Below are positions 49,994 to 58,716 of a stretch of DNA of 64,000 nt, piece after piece. A program made the translations under genes and the position numbers. Origin of the DNA: Nocardia inohanensis NBRC 100128 (GTDB lineage: Bacteria > Actinomycetota > Actinomycetes > Mycobacteriales > Mycobacteriaceae); contig NZ_BDBK01000010.1 in NCBI RefSeq assembly GCF_001612945.1, forward strand, positions 124,001 through 188,000, in the 5' to 3' direction. Position 1 is the first letter of the stretch. Every line of letters begins with the position of its first letter. The notes beneath the pieces are model-generated. The model saw nothing but the letters and a program-made list of their open reading frames with translations, had not been told where the DNA came from and made no database searches.

Positions 49994-50557
49994 ATGCGCA
50001 AGATCGTTTCGAGCCTGTTCGTCTCTCTCGACGGTGTCGCCGAATCACCGGACACCTGGCATTTCCCCTACTTCAACGACGAGATGGGCGCCGCCCTGGG
50101 AGCAGCCATGGGCTCCTCGGACGCGATGCTCCTCGGACGGGTCCAATACGAAGAGTTCGCCGCGCACTGGCCCGACAGTGACGACGAGTTCGCCGGATTC
50201 ATGAACAATCAGAAGAAGTACGTCGTCACTTCGACACTGACCGAAGCCACCTGGAACAACACCGAGATCGTCACCGGCGATGTGCTCGCCAACCTCGAAG
50301 TTCTCAAGAAGTCCGACGGCCGGGACATCGCGATCACCGGCAGCCTCACCCTCGTGCAGTCGCTGCTGGCCGCGGGCCTGCTCGACCGGCTGCAACTGTT
50401 CGTCCACCCCATCGTCCTCGGCAAGGGCGCGCGCTGGTTCGACAAGCTCGACAACACCGTCGAACTGCGTCTGGCCTCAGCTGAAACCTTCAGCACCGGC
50501 GTGATCAACCAGATCTACACGCCCGTCGCCCACGATCACGAGGAGAACGCTTCGTAA
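49994..50557 (+). CDS. Dihydrofolate-reductase-fold (RibD C-terminal) protein
   Basis: From the ATG at 49994 (RBS AAGGAG) this is a 187-residue protein of the RibD C-terminal/DHFR-like family: MRKIVSSLFVSLDGVAESPD at the start, DAMLLGRVQYEEFAAHWP, and DIAITGSLTLVQSLLAAGLLD with PIVLGKGARWF. These positions match the NADPH-binding fold of pyrimidine reductases, but these stand-alone members have no known substrate. It faces the TetR gene across twin operators. A 32-codon frame begins inside its stop (TAATG). Confidence 0.85.
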   Translation: MRKIVSSLFVSLDGVAESPDTWHFPYFNDEMGAALGAAMGSSDAMLLGRVQYEEFAAHWPDSDDEFAGFMNNQKKYVVTSTLTEATWNNTEIVTGDVLANLEVLKKSDGRDIAITGSLTLVQSLLAAGLLDRLQLFVHPIVLGKGARWFDKLDNTVELRLASAETFSTGVINQIYTPVAHDHEENAS

Positions 50558-50655
50558 TGACCGGCTTGCACTTGCGCGAACGGGGTGCCGATAACCGGAT
50601 CGCGGTGCTGGTCCACGGCCACAGCCGGATCGATCTGCGCGGAGCCGAACGCTGA
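50557..50655 (+). CDS. Possible 32-residue translationally coupled peptide
   Basis: The ATG shares bases with the reductase stop (TAATG) and the frame runs 32 codons to TGA at 50653-50655, 28 bases before the next gene. The peptide (MTGLHLRERGADNRIAVLVH and onward) is basic and soluble with no recognised motif. The coupling is the only support; it may be a chance frame or the decayed end of a second gene. Confidence 0.25.
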   Translation: MTGLHLRERGADNRIAVLVHGHSRIDLRGAER

Positions 50656-50683
50656 CGGTGGGTTTCGGCTTCGAGGGCGATTC

Positions 50684-53600
50684 ATGCTGGTAAGGCTTTT
50701 GGGTCCGGCAGTGGTGGGGAATGCGGACGGGACCATGATGTCCGTCGGGGGGCCACGGGTGCGCGCTTTGCTGGGATTGCTGGCGCTCGAGACCGGGCGG
50801 GTGGTGCCGGCGGCGCGGTTGGTGGACGGGGTGTGGGGGGAGGATCCGCCGGCGGGGACCGGGAATGCGTTGCAGACCTTGGCGAGTCGGTTGCGTGCGG
50901 TGGTGTCGGGGGCGGTGCGCAGCGACGGGGGCGGCTATGTGCTCGAACTAGCACCCGAGGCCGTCGATGTGCACCGGTTCCGCCGTGAGGTCGGGGCGGG
51001 GCGATCATTGCTCGAGGCCGGAGAGGCCGAGCGAGCCGTCGCGCGCTTCGACGCCGCGCTCGGGTGGTGGCGCGGTGAGCCGTTGGCCGATGTGGGGGAA
51101 TCGGAGATATTGCGCTCTGCGGCACTGCGATTGACCGAACAGCGGCTCGAGGCGGTCGAACTGCGGGCGGATGCCTTGCGGGCCTTGGGCCGCGGCGGCG
51201 AGGTGCTGCGGGAGCTCCACGCGGAAGTCGCGGCCCATCCGTTCCGTGAGACATTGGCCGCGCGACTGGTACGGGCGCTGGCGGCGGCGGGACGAACATC
51301 CGAGGCGGTACAGCAGTTTCAGCGCATCGAGGCCATGCTCCGGGAGGAACTCGGCACGACGCCCAGCGAGGTGCTGCGCTCGGCCCTGGCGGATATTCAC
51401 GCCGGCACATCCCGCGAACCCGCAGGCCGTCCCGGCGCGCCGAGGTCCGGATCGGATCGGATCGAAGTTGCGACAGCATCGCGGACCGACGGGGTCTCAA
51501 CGGCGTCCGCGCCGCTGCTGCCCCGACTGCACACCAGCTTCGTGGGACGCGGAGGTGATGTGGAAGGGGTACGGCAGGCGCTGCGCGCAGCCCGGGTAGT
51601 GACGCTGTCCGGCGCGGGGGGCGTAGGAAAGACGCGGTTGGCCATCGAGGTGGTCGGGGCGCACGCCATGGACTGGGTGGATGGTTACGCTTTCGTCGAA
51701 CTGGCCGCACTCGAGCGAGAACGCGCCGACCGGTCGGCGCTGGCGGCGGTCGGAGTGGCGATAGCGAACGGCCTCGCCCGATTCGAGCGCCCCGGCGAAC
51801 AGTCCGCCGACTGGGCCGAAGTACTGGAGCGGGCGATGTCCGGCCGCCGGATGCTGTTGGTGCTCGACAACTGCGAGCATGTCGTGGAGGCGACCGCACG
51901 CCTGATCGACGAGCTGTTGCAACGCCTGCCCCTGCTGCGGGTCCTCACCACCAGCCGGGAACCGATCGGCATAGACGGCGAGCGACTGTATCCGGTCCAG
52001 CCACTGGAGCTACCCGACGCCGACGCGGACGCGCGAGCGGTCACCGCGTCGCCCGCGGTCGCGCTGTTCCTCGACCGGGCCACCGCGGCACTCCCGAATT
52101 TCGCGCTGTCCGAAAGCAATTGCGCGGCTGTTCGCGCCATCGTGCGCAGCCTGGACGGCGTGCCGCTGGCCATCGAACTGGCCGCCGCGCGGGTGCGGAG
52201 CCTGCCGCTGCCGGAGCTCAGCGCGCGGCTCACCGATCGCTTCCGGCTGCTCACCAGCAGCACTCGTCACGCGGTCCCACGCCATCGCACCTTGCGCGCG
52301 GCCGTCGCCTGGAGCTGGGAACTGCTCACCGGTCCGGAGGCCGCTGCGGCCCGGCGTTTTTCGGTGTTCGCCGGCGGGGCGAGTCTGGATGCCGTCACCC
52401 GGGTCTGCGGTCCGGACGCCATCGACACTGTCGCTTCGCTGGTGGCGAAGTCGTTGGTGGACTTCGATGGACAGCGCTACCGAATGGCCGAGACCATTCG
52501 AGCCTATGCCACCGCGGAATTGGCCGCTGCCGGCGAGGTGGACGAGGTCGCCCGCCTCCATGCCGAGTACTTCCTGGAATTCACCGACGCCGCCGCCCAC
52601 GGCTTACGCACTGCCGCACAACCCGATTGGCTCGCACGGCTGATCACCGAGCACGGCAATGGCGAAGCCGCGCTGCGCTGGGCGCTGGACGTGGGCGACG
52701 GTGAGCGCGCGGTCCGCCTCTACGCGAATCTCGTCTGGTATTGGCTGCTGCGCGGGCTGCACGGCGAAATCTCCGCACGCCGCCGCGAGGTCCTCGCGCT
52801 GCTCGGCGACACACCACCGGCGGGGTGCGCGGGAGCCTATCTGGCCTACCGATACGCGGAGGACGTGCCCGCGTACTTTACCAATATCTGGTGGGGTCAA
52901 ATACGAGATAGCACAGGGGAATTCGAGCGCTTGGCGCGTGCGGCCCGCACCGAGGACCGGCCCCCGCACCCGATATTCGTCCTCATCCTGGCGCTGCGCG
53001 ACCTGCTCGACGACGACGATCGCCTGCTGACCGCGTGCACCACCTCCGACGATCCATGGCTGCGTGGAAACGCGTTGATCGCCAAGGGTTTCGACGAACC
53101 CGGCGGCGACCGTCCGGACCGCGCCCTGCCCACCCTGGAGGCGGCGCTGTCGTGCCTGAACGCACCCGGCGACGCCCGCTCACGCAGCCGCGCCCGGTGC
53201 TCGGTGGCCGGCTATCGGACCCGGATGCTCGGCCTGGCCAGCGCCCGGCCGCTGATCGCGAGCGCGCTGGACCTGCTCAGCCCCGACGTCGGCGCGAGCG
53301 AGCGCATGGGCGTGCTGCTGTTCGCCGCGGAAATGTCGCTGGTCGGCGGCGACACCGACGCCGCAGCGGCAGCAATCGACCGGGCCGAAGCCCTGATCGC
53401 CCCGCCCATCATCGCTGACCCCGGGCGCTTCCTGACCGCGGTGCAGGCGCACCTGGCCCACCTGCGCGGCGATAACGACCGCGCGGTCGAACTGTTCGCG
53501 CGCATGTCCGGGCAGCCGCTTCCCCCCGGCCCGCCGCCTGCCGGGCCGCACGACACCGTCCGGTTCGTGAACCTGATCTTCGTGAGCACCGCGCACGCGG

Positions 53601-53941
53601 CGACACTGGTCGCGGCAGGTCGGCCGGACGACGCGCTGCGCGAGCTGGCCATCCCTCTCGAACTGGCTGCTCAGACCTCGGCTGCGCTGCTGGCCGAGGT
53701 CGGGATCGGTTATGCCCTGGTCGCCCTGGCCAAGGGGGCGCCCGGCCGCGCGGCGCGCATTCTCGGCGCCACCGACCGGATCAACCGGCGCGCCGGAGTG
53801 AGCCGTATCGGCCCGTTCCGGCGGCGGGCGCTCGATCAGGCCGAAGCCGCGCTCGGGCCCGAGCGCCTGAGCACGGAATTCCTGGCGGGCGCCCGGCTTC
53901 CGGATGCGGAAGTGCTCGAACTGCTGCGTACGGTTCGCTGA
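50684..53941 (+). CDS. AfsR/SARP-type transcriptional regulator with NB-ARC ATPase
   Basis: From the ATG at 50684 this is a 1085-residue regulator. Residues about 1-90 are an OmpR-type winged helix (VGGPRVRALLGLLALETGRVV), about 95-245 a BTAD helical domain, then a linker, and an NB-ARC ATPase with Walker A GAGGVGKTR near 310 and Walker B MLLVLDNCEH near 390. The rest is helical with TPR-like repeats. Such proteins activate antibiotic, morphogenesis or stress genes after ATP-dependent assembly. Its targets may be the small membrane proteins and amidase that follow, but no repeats of SARP type were evident upstream of them. Confidence 0.85.
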   Translation: MLVRLLGPAVVGNADGTMMSVGGPRVRALLGLLALETGRVVPAARLVDGVWGEDPPAGTGNALQTLASRLRAVVSGAVRSDGGGYVLELAPEAVDVHRFRREVGAGRSLLEAGEAERAVARFDAALGWWRGEPLADVGESEILRSAALRLTEQRLEAVELRADALRALGRGGEVLRELHAEVAAHPFRETLAARLVRALAAAGRTSEAVQQFQRIEAMLREELGTTPSEVLRSALADIHAGTSREPAGRPGAPRSGSDRIEVATASRTDGVSTASAPLLPRLHTSFVGRGGDVEGVRQALRAARVVTLSGAGGVGKTRLAIEVVGAHAMDWVDGYAFVELAALERERADRSALAAVGVAIANGLARFERPGEQSADWAEVLERAMSGRRMLLVLDNCEHVVEATARLIDELLQRLPLLRVLTTSREPIGIDGERLYPVQPLELPDADADARAVTASPAVALFLDRATAALPNFALSESNCAAVRAIVRSLDGVPLAIELAAARVRSLPLPELSARLTDRFRLLTSSTRHAVPRHRTLRAAVAWSWELLTGPEAAAARRFSVFAGGASLDAVTRVCGPDAIDTVASLVAKSLVDFDGQRYRMAETIRAYATAELAAAGEVDEVARLHAEYFLEFTDAAAHGLRTAAQPDWLARLITEHGNGEAALRWALDVGDGERAVRLYANLVWYWLLRGLHGEISARRREVLALLGDTPPAGCAGAYLAYRYAEDVPAYFTNIWWGQIRDSTGEFERLARAARTEDRPPHPIFVLILALRDLLDDDDRLLTACTTSDDPWLRGNALIAKGFDEPGGDRPDRALPTLEAALSCLNAPGDARSRSRARCSVAGYRTRMLGLASARPLIASALDLLSPDVGASERMGVLLFAAEMSLVGGDTDAAAAAIDRAEALIAPPIIADPGRFLTAVQAHLAHLRGDNDRAVELFARMSGQPLPPGPPPAGPHDTVRFVNLIFVSTAHAATLVAAGRPDDALRELAIPLELAAQTSAALLAEVGIGYALVALAKGAPGRAARILGATDRINRRAGVSRIGPFRRRALDQAEAALGPERLSTEFLAGARLPDAEVLELLRTVR

Positions 53942-54014
53942 CAGCGACCGTCAGCGAACGGTACGGACCGCACTGGATCCTCGGGACGCGTATCCCACCG
54001 ATCCAGGAGTGCTC

Positions 54015-54449
54015 ATGTCCGTTCCCTCGAACACCGAATCCGTTGTTTCCGTGCGCGATTCCCGGCTCTCCCGACGTCTCGGCACGGTCGGCGCCGTGGT
54101 GGGCGCCGGGTTCATCATGTCCGTCGGCGGCGGTTATCTGTTCGCGCCGCAGAAGATGGCCCCGGGGTTCGGCTTCACCGACTGGCCGCACCCCGAGGCC
54201 GACGGCTTCCTGAACGTCAAGGGCGTCCGCGATGTGGTCACCGGTCTCGTCCCACTCGCGCTGCTCGCGGCGGGGCAGCGGCGCGCCACCGGCATCGCCC
54301 TGCTCACCCTCGCCATCGTCCCCACCGGCGACATGCTCACCATCCTGGCGCGCCGCGGCTCCACCGCCACCGCCCTGAGCGTGCACGGCCTCACCGCCGC
54401 TCTGGTGGCCGCCACCGGCGTGCTGCTGCTGCGCCGGGAAAACCGGTGA
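54015..54449 (+). CDS. Small membrane protein, DUF4267 type
   Basis: With the ATG at 54015 (RBS CAGGAG) this is a 144-residue protein with about four hydrophobic segments (VVGAGFIMSVGGGYLFAP at the start, LVPLALLAAGQ, VLLLRRENR at the end). The pattern FTDWPHPEADGFLNVKGVRDVVTGLV matches DUF4267 proteins, in which the KGVRD segment lies between helices. Function is unknown. The next gene begins 7 bases after its stop, so the three genes to 56342 appear to form an operon. Confidence 0.7.
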   Translation: MSVPSNTESVVSVRDSRLSRRLGTVGAVVGAGFIMSVGGGYLFAPQKMAPGFGFTDWPHPEADGFLNVKGVRDVVTGLVPLALLAAGQRRATGIALLTLAIVPTGDMLTILARRGSTATALSVHGLTAALVAATGVLLLRRENR

Positions 54450-54456
54450 GCGCCCG

Positions 54457-54909
54457 ATGAAAACACTGGCTGATACCGCACATCTCTACATGATCATCGG
54501 CGTGATCTCGGGGTTGTACTACCGCGAGATCACCAAGATCGAACATTTCACCGGGCAGACGCAGCTCGGCGTCGTGCACACCCATGTGCTGGCGCTGGGC
54601 ATGCTGTTCTTCCTCATCGTGCTGGCGTTGGAGAAACAGTTCACGCTCAGCGCCCGGAAAAGCCTGTACGACTGGTTCTTCCGGCTCTACAACAGCGGCC
54701 TGGCCATCAGCGTCGCGGCCATGACCGTGCACGGCACCCGCACCGTACTGGGCAAGAGCAGCGGCGAAGCGATCGCGCTCGGCGCCGGTCTGGGCCACAT
54801 CCTGCTGACCGCCGGGCTGATCCTGTTCTTCATCACCCTCGGCAAATCCATCGAAGACAGCCGAACCCCGCGCACCACAACGGATCTCGACGTACAGGAG
54901 ACATTATGA
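54457..54909 (+). CDS. DUF2871-type membrane protein
   Basis: This 150-residue protein has four predicted membrane segments and starts MKTLADTAHLYMIIGVISGLYYRE in two parts, the hallmark of DUF2871 proteins. QLGVVHTHVLALGMLFFLIVLALEK contains two His residues in a helix, which could bind heme or a metal; related quinol oxidase-like membrane folds have such His pairs, but this is speculation. It ends with a soluble 20-residue tail. Its stop overlaps the amidase ATG by 4 bases. Confidence 0.75.
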   Translation: MKTLADTAHLYMIIGVISGLYYREITKIEHFTGQTQLGVVHTHVLALGMLFFLIVLALEKQFTLSARKSLYDWFFRLYNSGLAISVAAMTVHGTRTVLGKSSGEAIALGAGLGHILLTAGLILFFITLGKSIEDSRTPRTTTDLDVQETL

Positions 54910-56342
54910 ACACGGGCCGAACCGACGCGCTGTGGACACGGGACGCGGTCTCGCTCGCGGCGCTGATCGCCGAGGGCGTGGTCACCGCGACCCGGGTCGT
55001 CGAGGCGCACCTGGAGCGAATCGAGCAGGTCGATTCCGAAATCGGGGCGCTCACAACCATATTCGCCGAGTCCGCACGGGCGGAGGCGGCGGCGGCCGAT
55101 CGCGGGGCGCCGATCGGGCCGCTGCACGGGGTTCCGGTCACGGTCAAGAACAACCTCGATGTCGCGGGCAGCCCGACCACCTGGGGCGTGCCGGGTTTCG
55201 GACAGGCCGTCGCGACAGCGGACGCACCCGCGGTGGCGGCACTGCGCCGAGCCGGAGCCATCGTGATCGGGCGAACGAACATGCCGGACTTCGCCACTCG
55301 CTGGCACACCGACAATGACGCGGCGGGCCCGACGGTGAACCCCTGGTACCCGACCCGCAGCCCGGGCGGTTCCAGCGGCGGAGATGCCGCCGCGGTGGCC
55401 ACGGGCATGACACCGCTCGGCCTGGGCACCGACTTCGGCGGTTCACTGCGAATACCCGCCGCGTTCTGCGGAGTCGCTTCCCTGCGCACCACGCCCGGAC
55501 GGGTGGCCGTGGCCTCCAGCCTGCCCGGGGCCGCACCCGCTCCGACAAACCAATTGTTCGCGGCGCCCGGCCCGTTGGCGCGCACCGTGCGGGATCTGAC
55601 GATCGTCTACGAGGCCTTGCGGGAGAGCGACGATCCGCGCGATCCCGCATGGATTCCGGTGCCCGACACCATCGATGCCACCCCGCCGGCTGTCGCCGTC
55701 ACCCTCGGTGACGATATCGATCCCCAGGTGCGGGCCGCGGTACTCGGCTGCGCCGACGCCCTCGAACGCGCGGGATATCCGGTGGCGCAACTGGATCCGC
55801 CGGACCTGGGCGAAGTGGCGGCAGACTATGGCCGGCTGGTCTCCACGGAGGTAGCGGTTCAGCGCCGCGAAGCCATGCGACGGCTCGGCAGCGCCGGACT
55901 GAACACCTTCCTGGACGCGGCGATCGAGCTGTTCCCGCCGCTGGATCTGGCGGGCTACATGACCGCACTGGGTGAGCGCCTCACCCGCCGCGCGGCCTGG
56001 TCTCGTTTCCTCGCCGAGCACCCGATCGTGCTCGGCCCGGTCTCGACCGAACTGCCGTGGCCGGTCGGCTACGACCTCGGCGGCGTCGCACAGGTTGCGA
56101 CCATGTATGCGGCACACCGCCTTACGATCGCCGCCAACTACCTGGCCCTGCCCGCGGTCACGGTCCCCGCGGGCATCTCGGCCGAGGGTCTCCCCATCGG
56201 CGTCCAGCTGATCACCGCCCCGTTCACCGAACGTCGCGCATTGACCGCCGCCGCCCACATCGAAGCGGCTTTTCCGATGCCCACCCCCATCTCACCGGCC
56301 CTACGCCCGAATCCAGGCCCCACCGCCGCCCGCGAATACTGA
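54906..56342 (+). CDS. Amidase-signature hydrolase
   Basis: This 478-residue protein has the amidase-signature triad: Lys in TVKNNLDVAG (about residue 80), the Gly/Ser-rich PGGSSGGDAAAVATGM with the cis-Ser near 156, and the nucleophile Ser in GTDFGGSLRIPA near 180. C-terminal LALPAVTVPAGIS is also typical. It would hydrolyse an amide to an acid and ammonia or amine. The ATGA overlap with the DUF2871 gene shows that the three genes 54015-56342 are one operon, which gives a combination of two membrane proteins and an amidase. Confidence 0.87.
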   Translation: MNTGRTDALWTRDAVSLAALIAEGVVTATRVVEAHLERIEQVDSEIGALTTIFAESARAEAAAADRGAPIGPLHGVPVTVKNNLDVAGSPTTWGVPGFGQAVATADAPAVAALRRAGAIVIGRTNMPDFATRWHTDNDAAGPTVNPWYPTRSPGGSSGGDAAAVATGMTPLGLGTDFGGSLRIPAAFCGVASLRTTPGRVAVASSLPGAAPAPTNQLFAAPGPLARTVRDLTIVYEALRESDDPRDPAWIPVPDTIDATPPAVAVTLGDDIDPQVRAAVLGCADALERAGYPVAQLDPPDLGEVAADYGRLVSTEVAVQRREAMRRLGSAGLNTFLDAAIELFPPLDLAGYMTALGERLTRRAAWSRFLAEHPIVLGPVSTELPWPVGYDLGGVAQVATMYAAHRLTIAANYLALPAVTVPAGISAEGLPIGVQLITAPFTERRALTAAAHIEAAFPMPTPISPALRPNPGPTAAREY

Positions 56343-56401
56343 TCGGATAGAGCGACCATCTTCCGATTCGCAAGTACGACCTGGGCGGCGATACTCCCGT
56401 C

Positions 56402-56836
56402 ATGGACAAACCTGAGTCCCAGCTCCCGTCCGACCCGGCGCTGACCGATGTACTCACCGAATTGACAGCTCGCGAGCCGCTGTTCCATCGCCCCGAATAC
56501 GGCACTACCCGAGCCGATTTCGACCGTCTCACAGCGGCGGACTACTGGGAGGTCGGCGCCTCGGGAAACCGCTACAGCCGCGAACACGTCTGGTCGGCGC
56601 TGGAGCGGCGTTACGCGGTCGCACCACCGATCTGGCCCGAACCCGACTGGGCCATAGGCGAATTCGAGGTCCGCGCCCTCGCAGGAGACACGTATCTACT
56701 GACCTACGTTCTACGCCAGTCGGAACGACTCACCCGCAGATCGACCATCTGGCAACGCCGTGAACACGGCTGGGCCGCGCTTTATCACCAGGGCACGGTG
56801 ATCACCACGAAGTTTTCCGCGCCGGGTTTCGAGTGA
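56402..56836 (+). CDS. NTF2-like (DUF4440) protein
   Basis: This 144-residue protein has the SnoaL/NTF2-like fold pattern: ELTAREPLFHRPEYGTTRADFDRLTAADYWEVGASGNRYSREHVWSAL across its first half in short blocks, then strands ending TIWQRREHGWAALYHQGTVI. The DYWEVGASG and WRALYHQGT-like motifs are typical of DUF4440. Function is unknown; such proteins can be enzymes or stress-binding proteins. It stands between the amidase operon and the tRNA gene. Confidence 0.72.
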   Translation: MDKPESQLPSDPALTDVLTELTAREPLFHRPEYGTTRADFDRLTAADYWEVGASGNRYSREHVWSALERRYAVAPPIWPEPDWAIGEFEVRALAGDTYLLTYVLRQSERLTRRSTIWQRREHGWAALYHQGTVITTKFSAPGFE

Positions 56837-56844
56837 GGCTGTCA

Positions 56845-56921
56845 TGGTGGGGCGGGCGGGGCTCGAACCCGCGACCAATGGATTATGAGTCCACGGCTCT
56901 AACCGACTGAGCTACCGCCCC
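56845..56921 (-). tRNA. tRNA-Met (anticodon CAT)
   Basis: The minus strand folds into a complete cloverleaf: acceptor GGGGCGG pairing with CCGCCCC, D arm GCTC/GAGC, anticodon stem GTGGA/TCCAT with loop CTCATAA (anticodon CAT), T arm GCGGG-TTCGAGC-CCCGC, discriminator A and encoded CCA (56845-56847). The first acceptor pair G-C and the D-loop fit an elongator Met tRNA. A CAT anticodon could also be modified to lysidine for Ile AUA, which sequence alone does not settle. Confidence 0.95.
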
Positions 56922-57033
56922 GGACCGCGGAGGATCTCCGCGGGCCTCGCGATGGTACCGAATCGGGAGGCCGAGTGCCTACTTGGTTCACGGTGCGGCT
57001 TACCGTGTGTTGGGGGACGGACTAGGAGGGTCT

Positions 57034-57462
57034 ATGGCGGGCGTGTTCGTGAATGTGCTTCGGGCGCATCAGTGGATCTATGAGAACAGTGGCGGGGTGG
57101 TGGGGCATCGGCTGTTGTTCGGGAATCCGACCCTGTTGTTGCGGACCGTGGGGCGGAAGACCGGGAAGCTGCGGACCAATGCGCTGACCTATGCGCGGGA
57201 TGGGAAGGACTATCTCGTGACCGCGTCCAATGGTGGGTCGGCGCGGTCGCCGGGGTGGCTGGCCAATGTGAAGGCTGACGGGCAGGTCGAGATTCAGGTG
57301 GGGACGAAGCGGATTCCGGTTACCGCGACTGCTACCTATCCGGATGATCCGGAGTATGTGCGCAGGTGGGACTTGGTGGACAAGGTGAATCAGGGGCGGT
57401 ACGCGGAGTATCAGAAGAAGACTTCGCGGAAGATCGCGGTGGTGGTGCTCAGTCCCAGGTAG
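57034..57462 (+). CDS. F420H2-dependent quinone/nitro reductase (Ddn-like)
   Basis: From the ATG at 57034, with AGGAGGG just upstream, this is a 142-residue protein of the deazaflavin-dependent nitroreductase family. PTLLLRTVGRKTGKLRTNALTYARDGKDYLV (in two parts) and SNGGSARSPGWLANVKADG are the typical F420-contacting stretches. The first 15 residues form an amphipathic helix that may touch the membrane. Members reduce menaquinone or nitroimidazole prodrugs with F420H2. The RBS-to-ATG distance is rather short, so start GTG or ATG nearby cannot be excluded. It lies just upstream of a riboswitch leader. Confidence 0.82.
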   Translation: MAGVFVNVLRAHQWIYENSGGVVGHRLLFGNPTLLLRTVGRKTGKLRTNALTYARDGKDYLVTASNGGSARSPGWLANVKADGQVEIQVGTKRIPVTATATYPDDPEYVRRWDLVDKVNQGRYAEYQKKTSRKIAVVVLSPR

Positions 57463-57514
57463 GGGGTGTGCGGCGGCGTGGTGAGTTGGACAGGTGAGAT
57501 AAGGGTCGGCTATC

Positions 57515-57627
57515 CTCGGCGGCAGAGGGGAGTACTTCCCAAGAATCATTCCGGTCAGTACGGATCGCGCCGTCGCGGTTCCCGGGTGGTCGCCCATGGA
57601 GACACGGGTGAAGGAGACCTCGGCTGG
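57515..57627 (+). promoter_or_regulatory. yybP-ykoY manganese riboswitch leader of terC
   Basis: The 188-base gap before terC has the two hallmark strings of this class: GAGGGGAGTACTTCCC at 57525-57540 and GGGTGAAGGAGACCTCGGCTGG at 57606-57627 in two blocks, joined by paired regions in between (CGGATCGCGCCGTCGCGG; GGTCGCCCATGG). Riboswitches of this class bind Mn2+ and often precede TerC/Alx-type exporters. TTGGAC (57486) and TATCCT (57511) may form its promoter. Exact ends and pairings need a covariance model. Confidence 0.75.
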
Positions 57628-57650
57628 TTTTCCATGTCCGAGGAGGTCCT

Positions 57651-58664
57651 ATGAGTTCCGTGTCCGTTCTTGCTTCTTCTTCCATCGAGTCGGTGGGTAC
57701 GCCCTGGTTGTGGGCGGGGACGATCATCGCGGTGCTGGCGTTGCTGGTGCTGGATTTCGCTCTGACGCGCAGGCCGCACGAGGTGTCCATGCGGGAAGCG
57801 TTGGGGTGGACCGCTTTCTATATCGCGCTGCCGGTGGCGTTCGGCGTTTTCCTGTGGATCAACAATGGCGGGACGCCGGCCGTGGAGTACTTCACGGGGT
57901 ATCTGCTGGAGAAGTCGCTGTCGGTGGACAACCTGTTCATCTTCATGTTGCTGCTGTCGGCGTTCGCGGTGCCGGCTGCCTTGGCGCAGCGGGTGTTGTT
58001 GTTCGGCATCGCGGGGGCGCTGGTGTTGCGCGGTATCTTCATCGCGCTGGGGGCGGCCGCGCTGGCCACGCTCGATTGGGCGTTCCTGCTGTTCGGGTTG
58101 ATTCTGCTGGTCACCGCGGTGAAGCTGCTGGCCGATGCGGCGGGCGGGCACGAGCAAGAGGTCGATATCTCCTCGATGCGGTCGGTGCGGATCCTGCGCA
58201 AGTTCTGGCCGGTCACCGATGACTATCGCGGCACCAAGCTGACCGTGAAGGAAGCCGGCAAGCGGGCGCTGACGCCGCTGGCGCTGGTGGTCGCCGCCGT
58301 CATGGCCACCGATGTGGTGTTCGCGGTCGATTCGGTGCCCGCGGTGTACGGCGTGACCGGTGACCCGTTCCTGGTGTTCGCCACCAACGCCTTCGCGCTG
58401 CTGGGTCTGCGGGCGTTGTACTTCGTGCTGCACGCGGCGCTGTCGCGGCTGGTGCACCTGGCCTACGGGCTGGCGATCATCCTGGCCTTCATCGGCGTGA
58501 AGCTGGTGCTGCACTGGGCGCACGGCGTGTGGAGCGGGGTGCCGACCATTCCGACCGCCGCCTCGCTGGTGGTGATCGTGGTGGTGCTGGCGACGGTGAC
58601 GCTGACCAGCTTGCGCGCCACACGCGGCCAGTCGCAGCCGGATGACGCCGAGGCCACCACCTAG
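57651..58664 (+). CDS. TerC/Alx-family integral membrane protein, probable Mn2+ exporter
   Basis: This 337-residue protein has about nine membrane helices and the TerC signature residues: EKSLSVDNLFIFMLLLSAF and ATDVVFAVDSVPAVYGVT, with the acidic residues in membrane positions that are thought to bind manganese. Length is usual for actinobacterial TerC. RBS AGGAGG is 6 bases before the ATG. The upstream riboswitch and the Alx precedent suggest Mn2+ efflux, perhaps to metallate secreted enzymes. It is not linked to tellurite genes. Confidence 0.87.
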   Translation: MSSVSVLASSSIESVGTPWLWAGTIIAVLALLVLDFALTRRPHEVSMREALGWTAFYIALPVAFGVFLWINNGGTPAVEYFTGYLLEKSLSVDNLFIFMLLLSAFAVPAALAQRVLLFGIAGALVLRGIFIALGAAALATLDWAFLLFGLILLVTAVKLLADAAGGHEQEVDISSMRSVRILRKFWPVTDDYRGTKLTVKEAGKRALTPLALVVAAVMATDVVFAVDSVPAVYGVTGDPFLVFATNAFALLGLRALYFVLHAALSRLVHLAYGLAIILAFIGVKLVLHWAHGVWSGVPTIPTAASLVVIVVVLATVTLTSLRATRGQSQPDDAEATT

Positions 58665-58716
58665 CCCCTGGAATCGAGGCCATGCGGACGCCCGCGCGGC
58701 CGATCTACCGTGAATC

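Noticed and set aside
50585..50683. A start of the AfsR-type regulator at 50585.
   Set aside because: The winged-helix domain begins at MLVRLLGP (50684); the added residues overlap another small frame and have no similarity to the domain.
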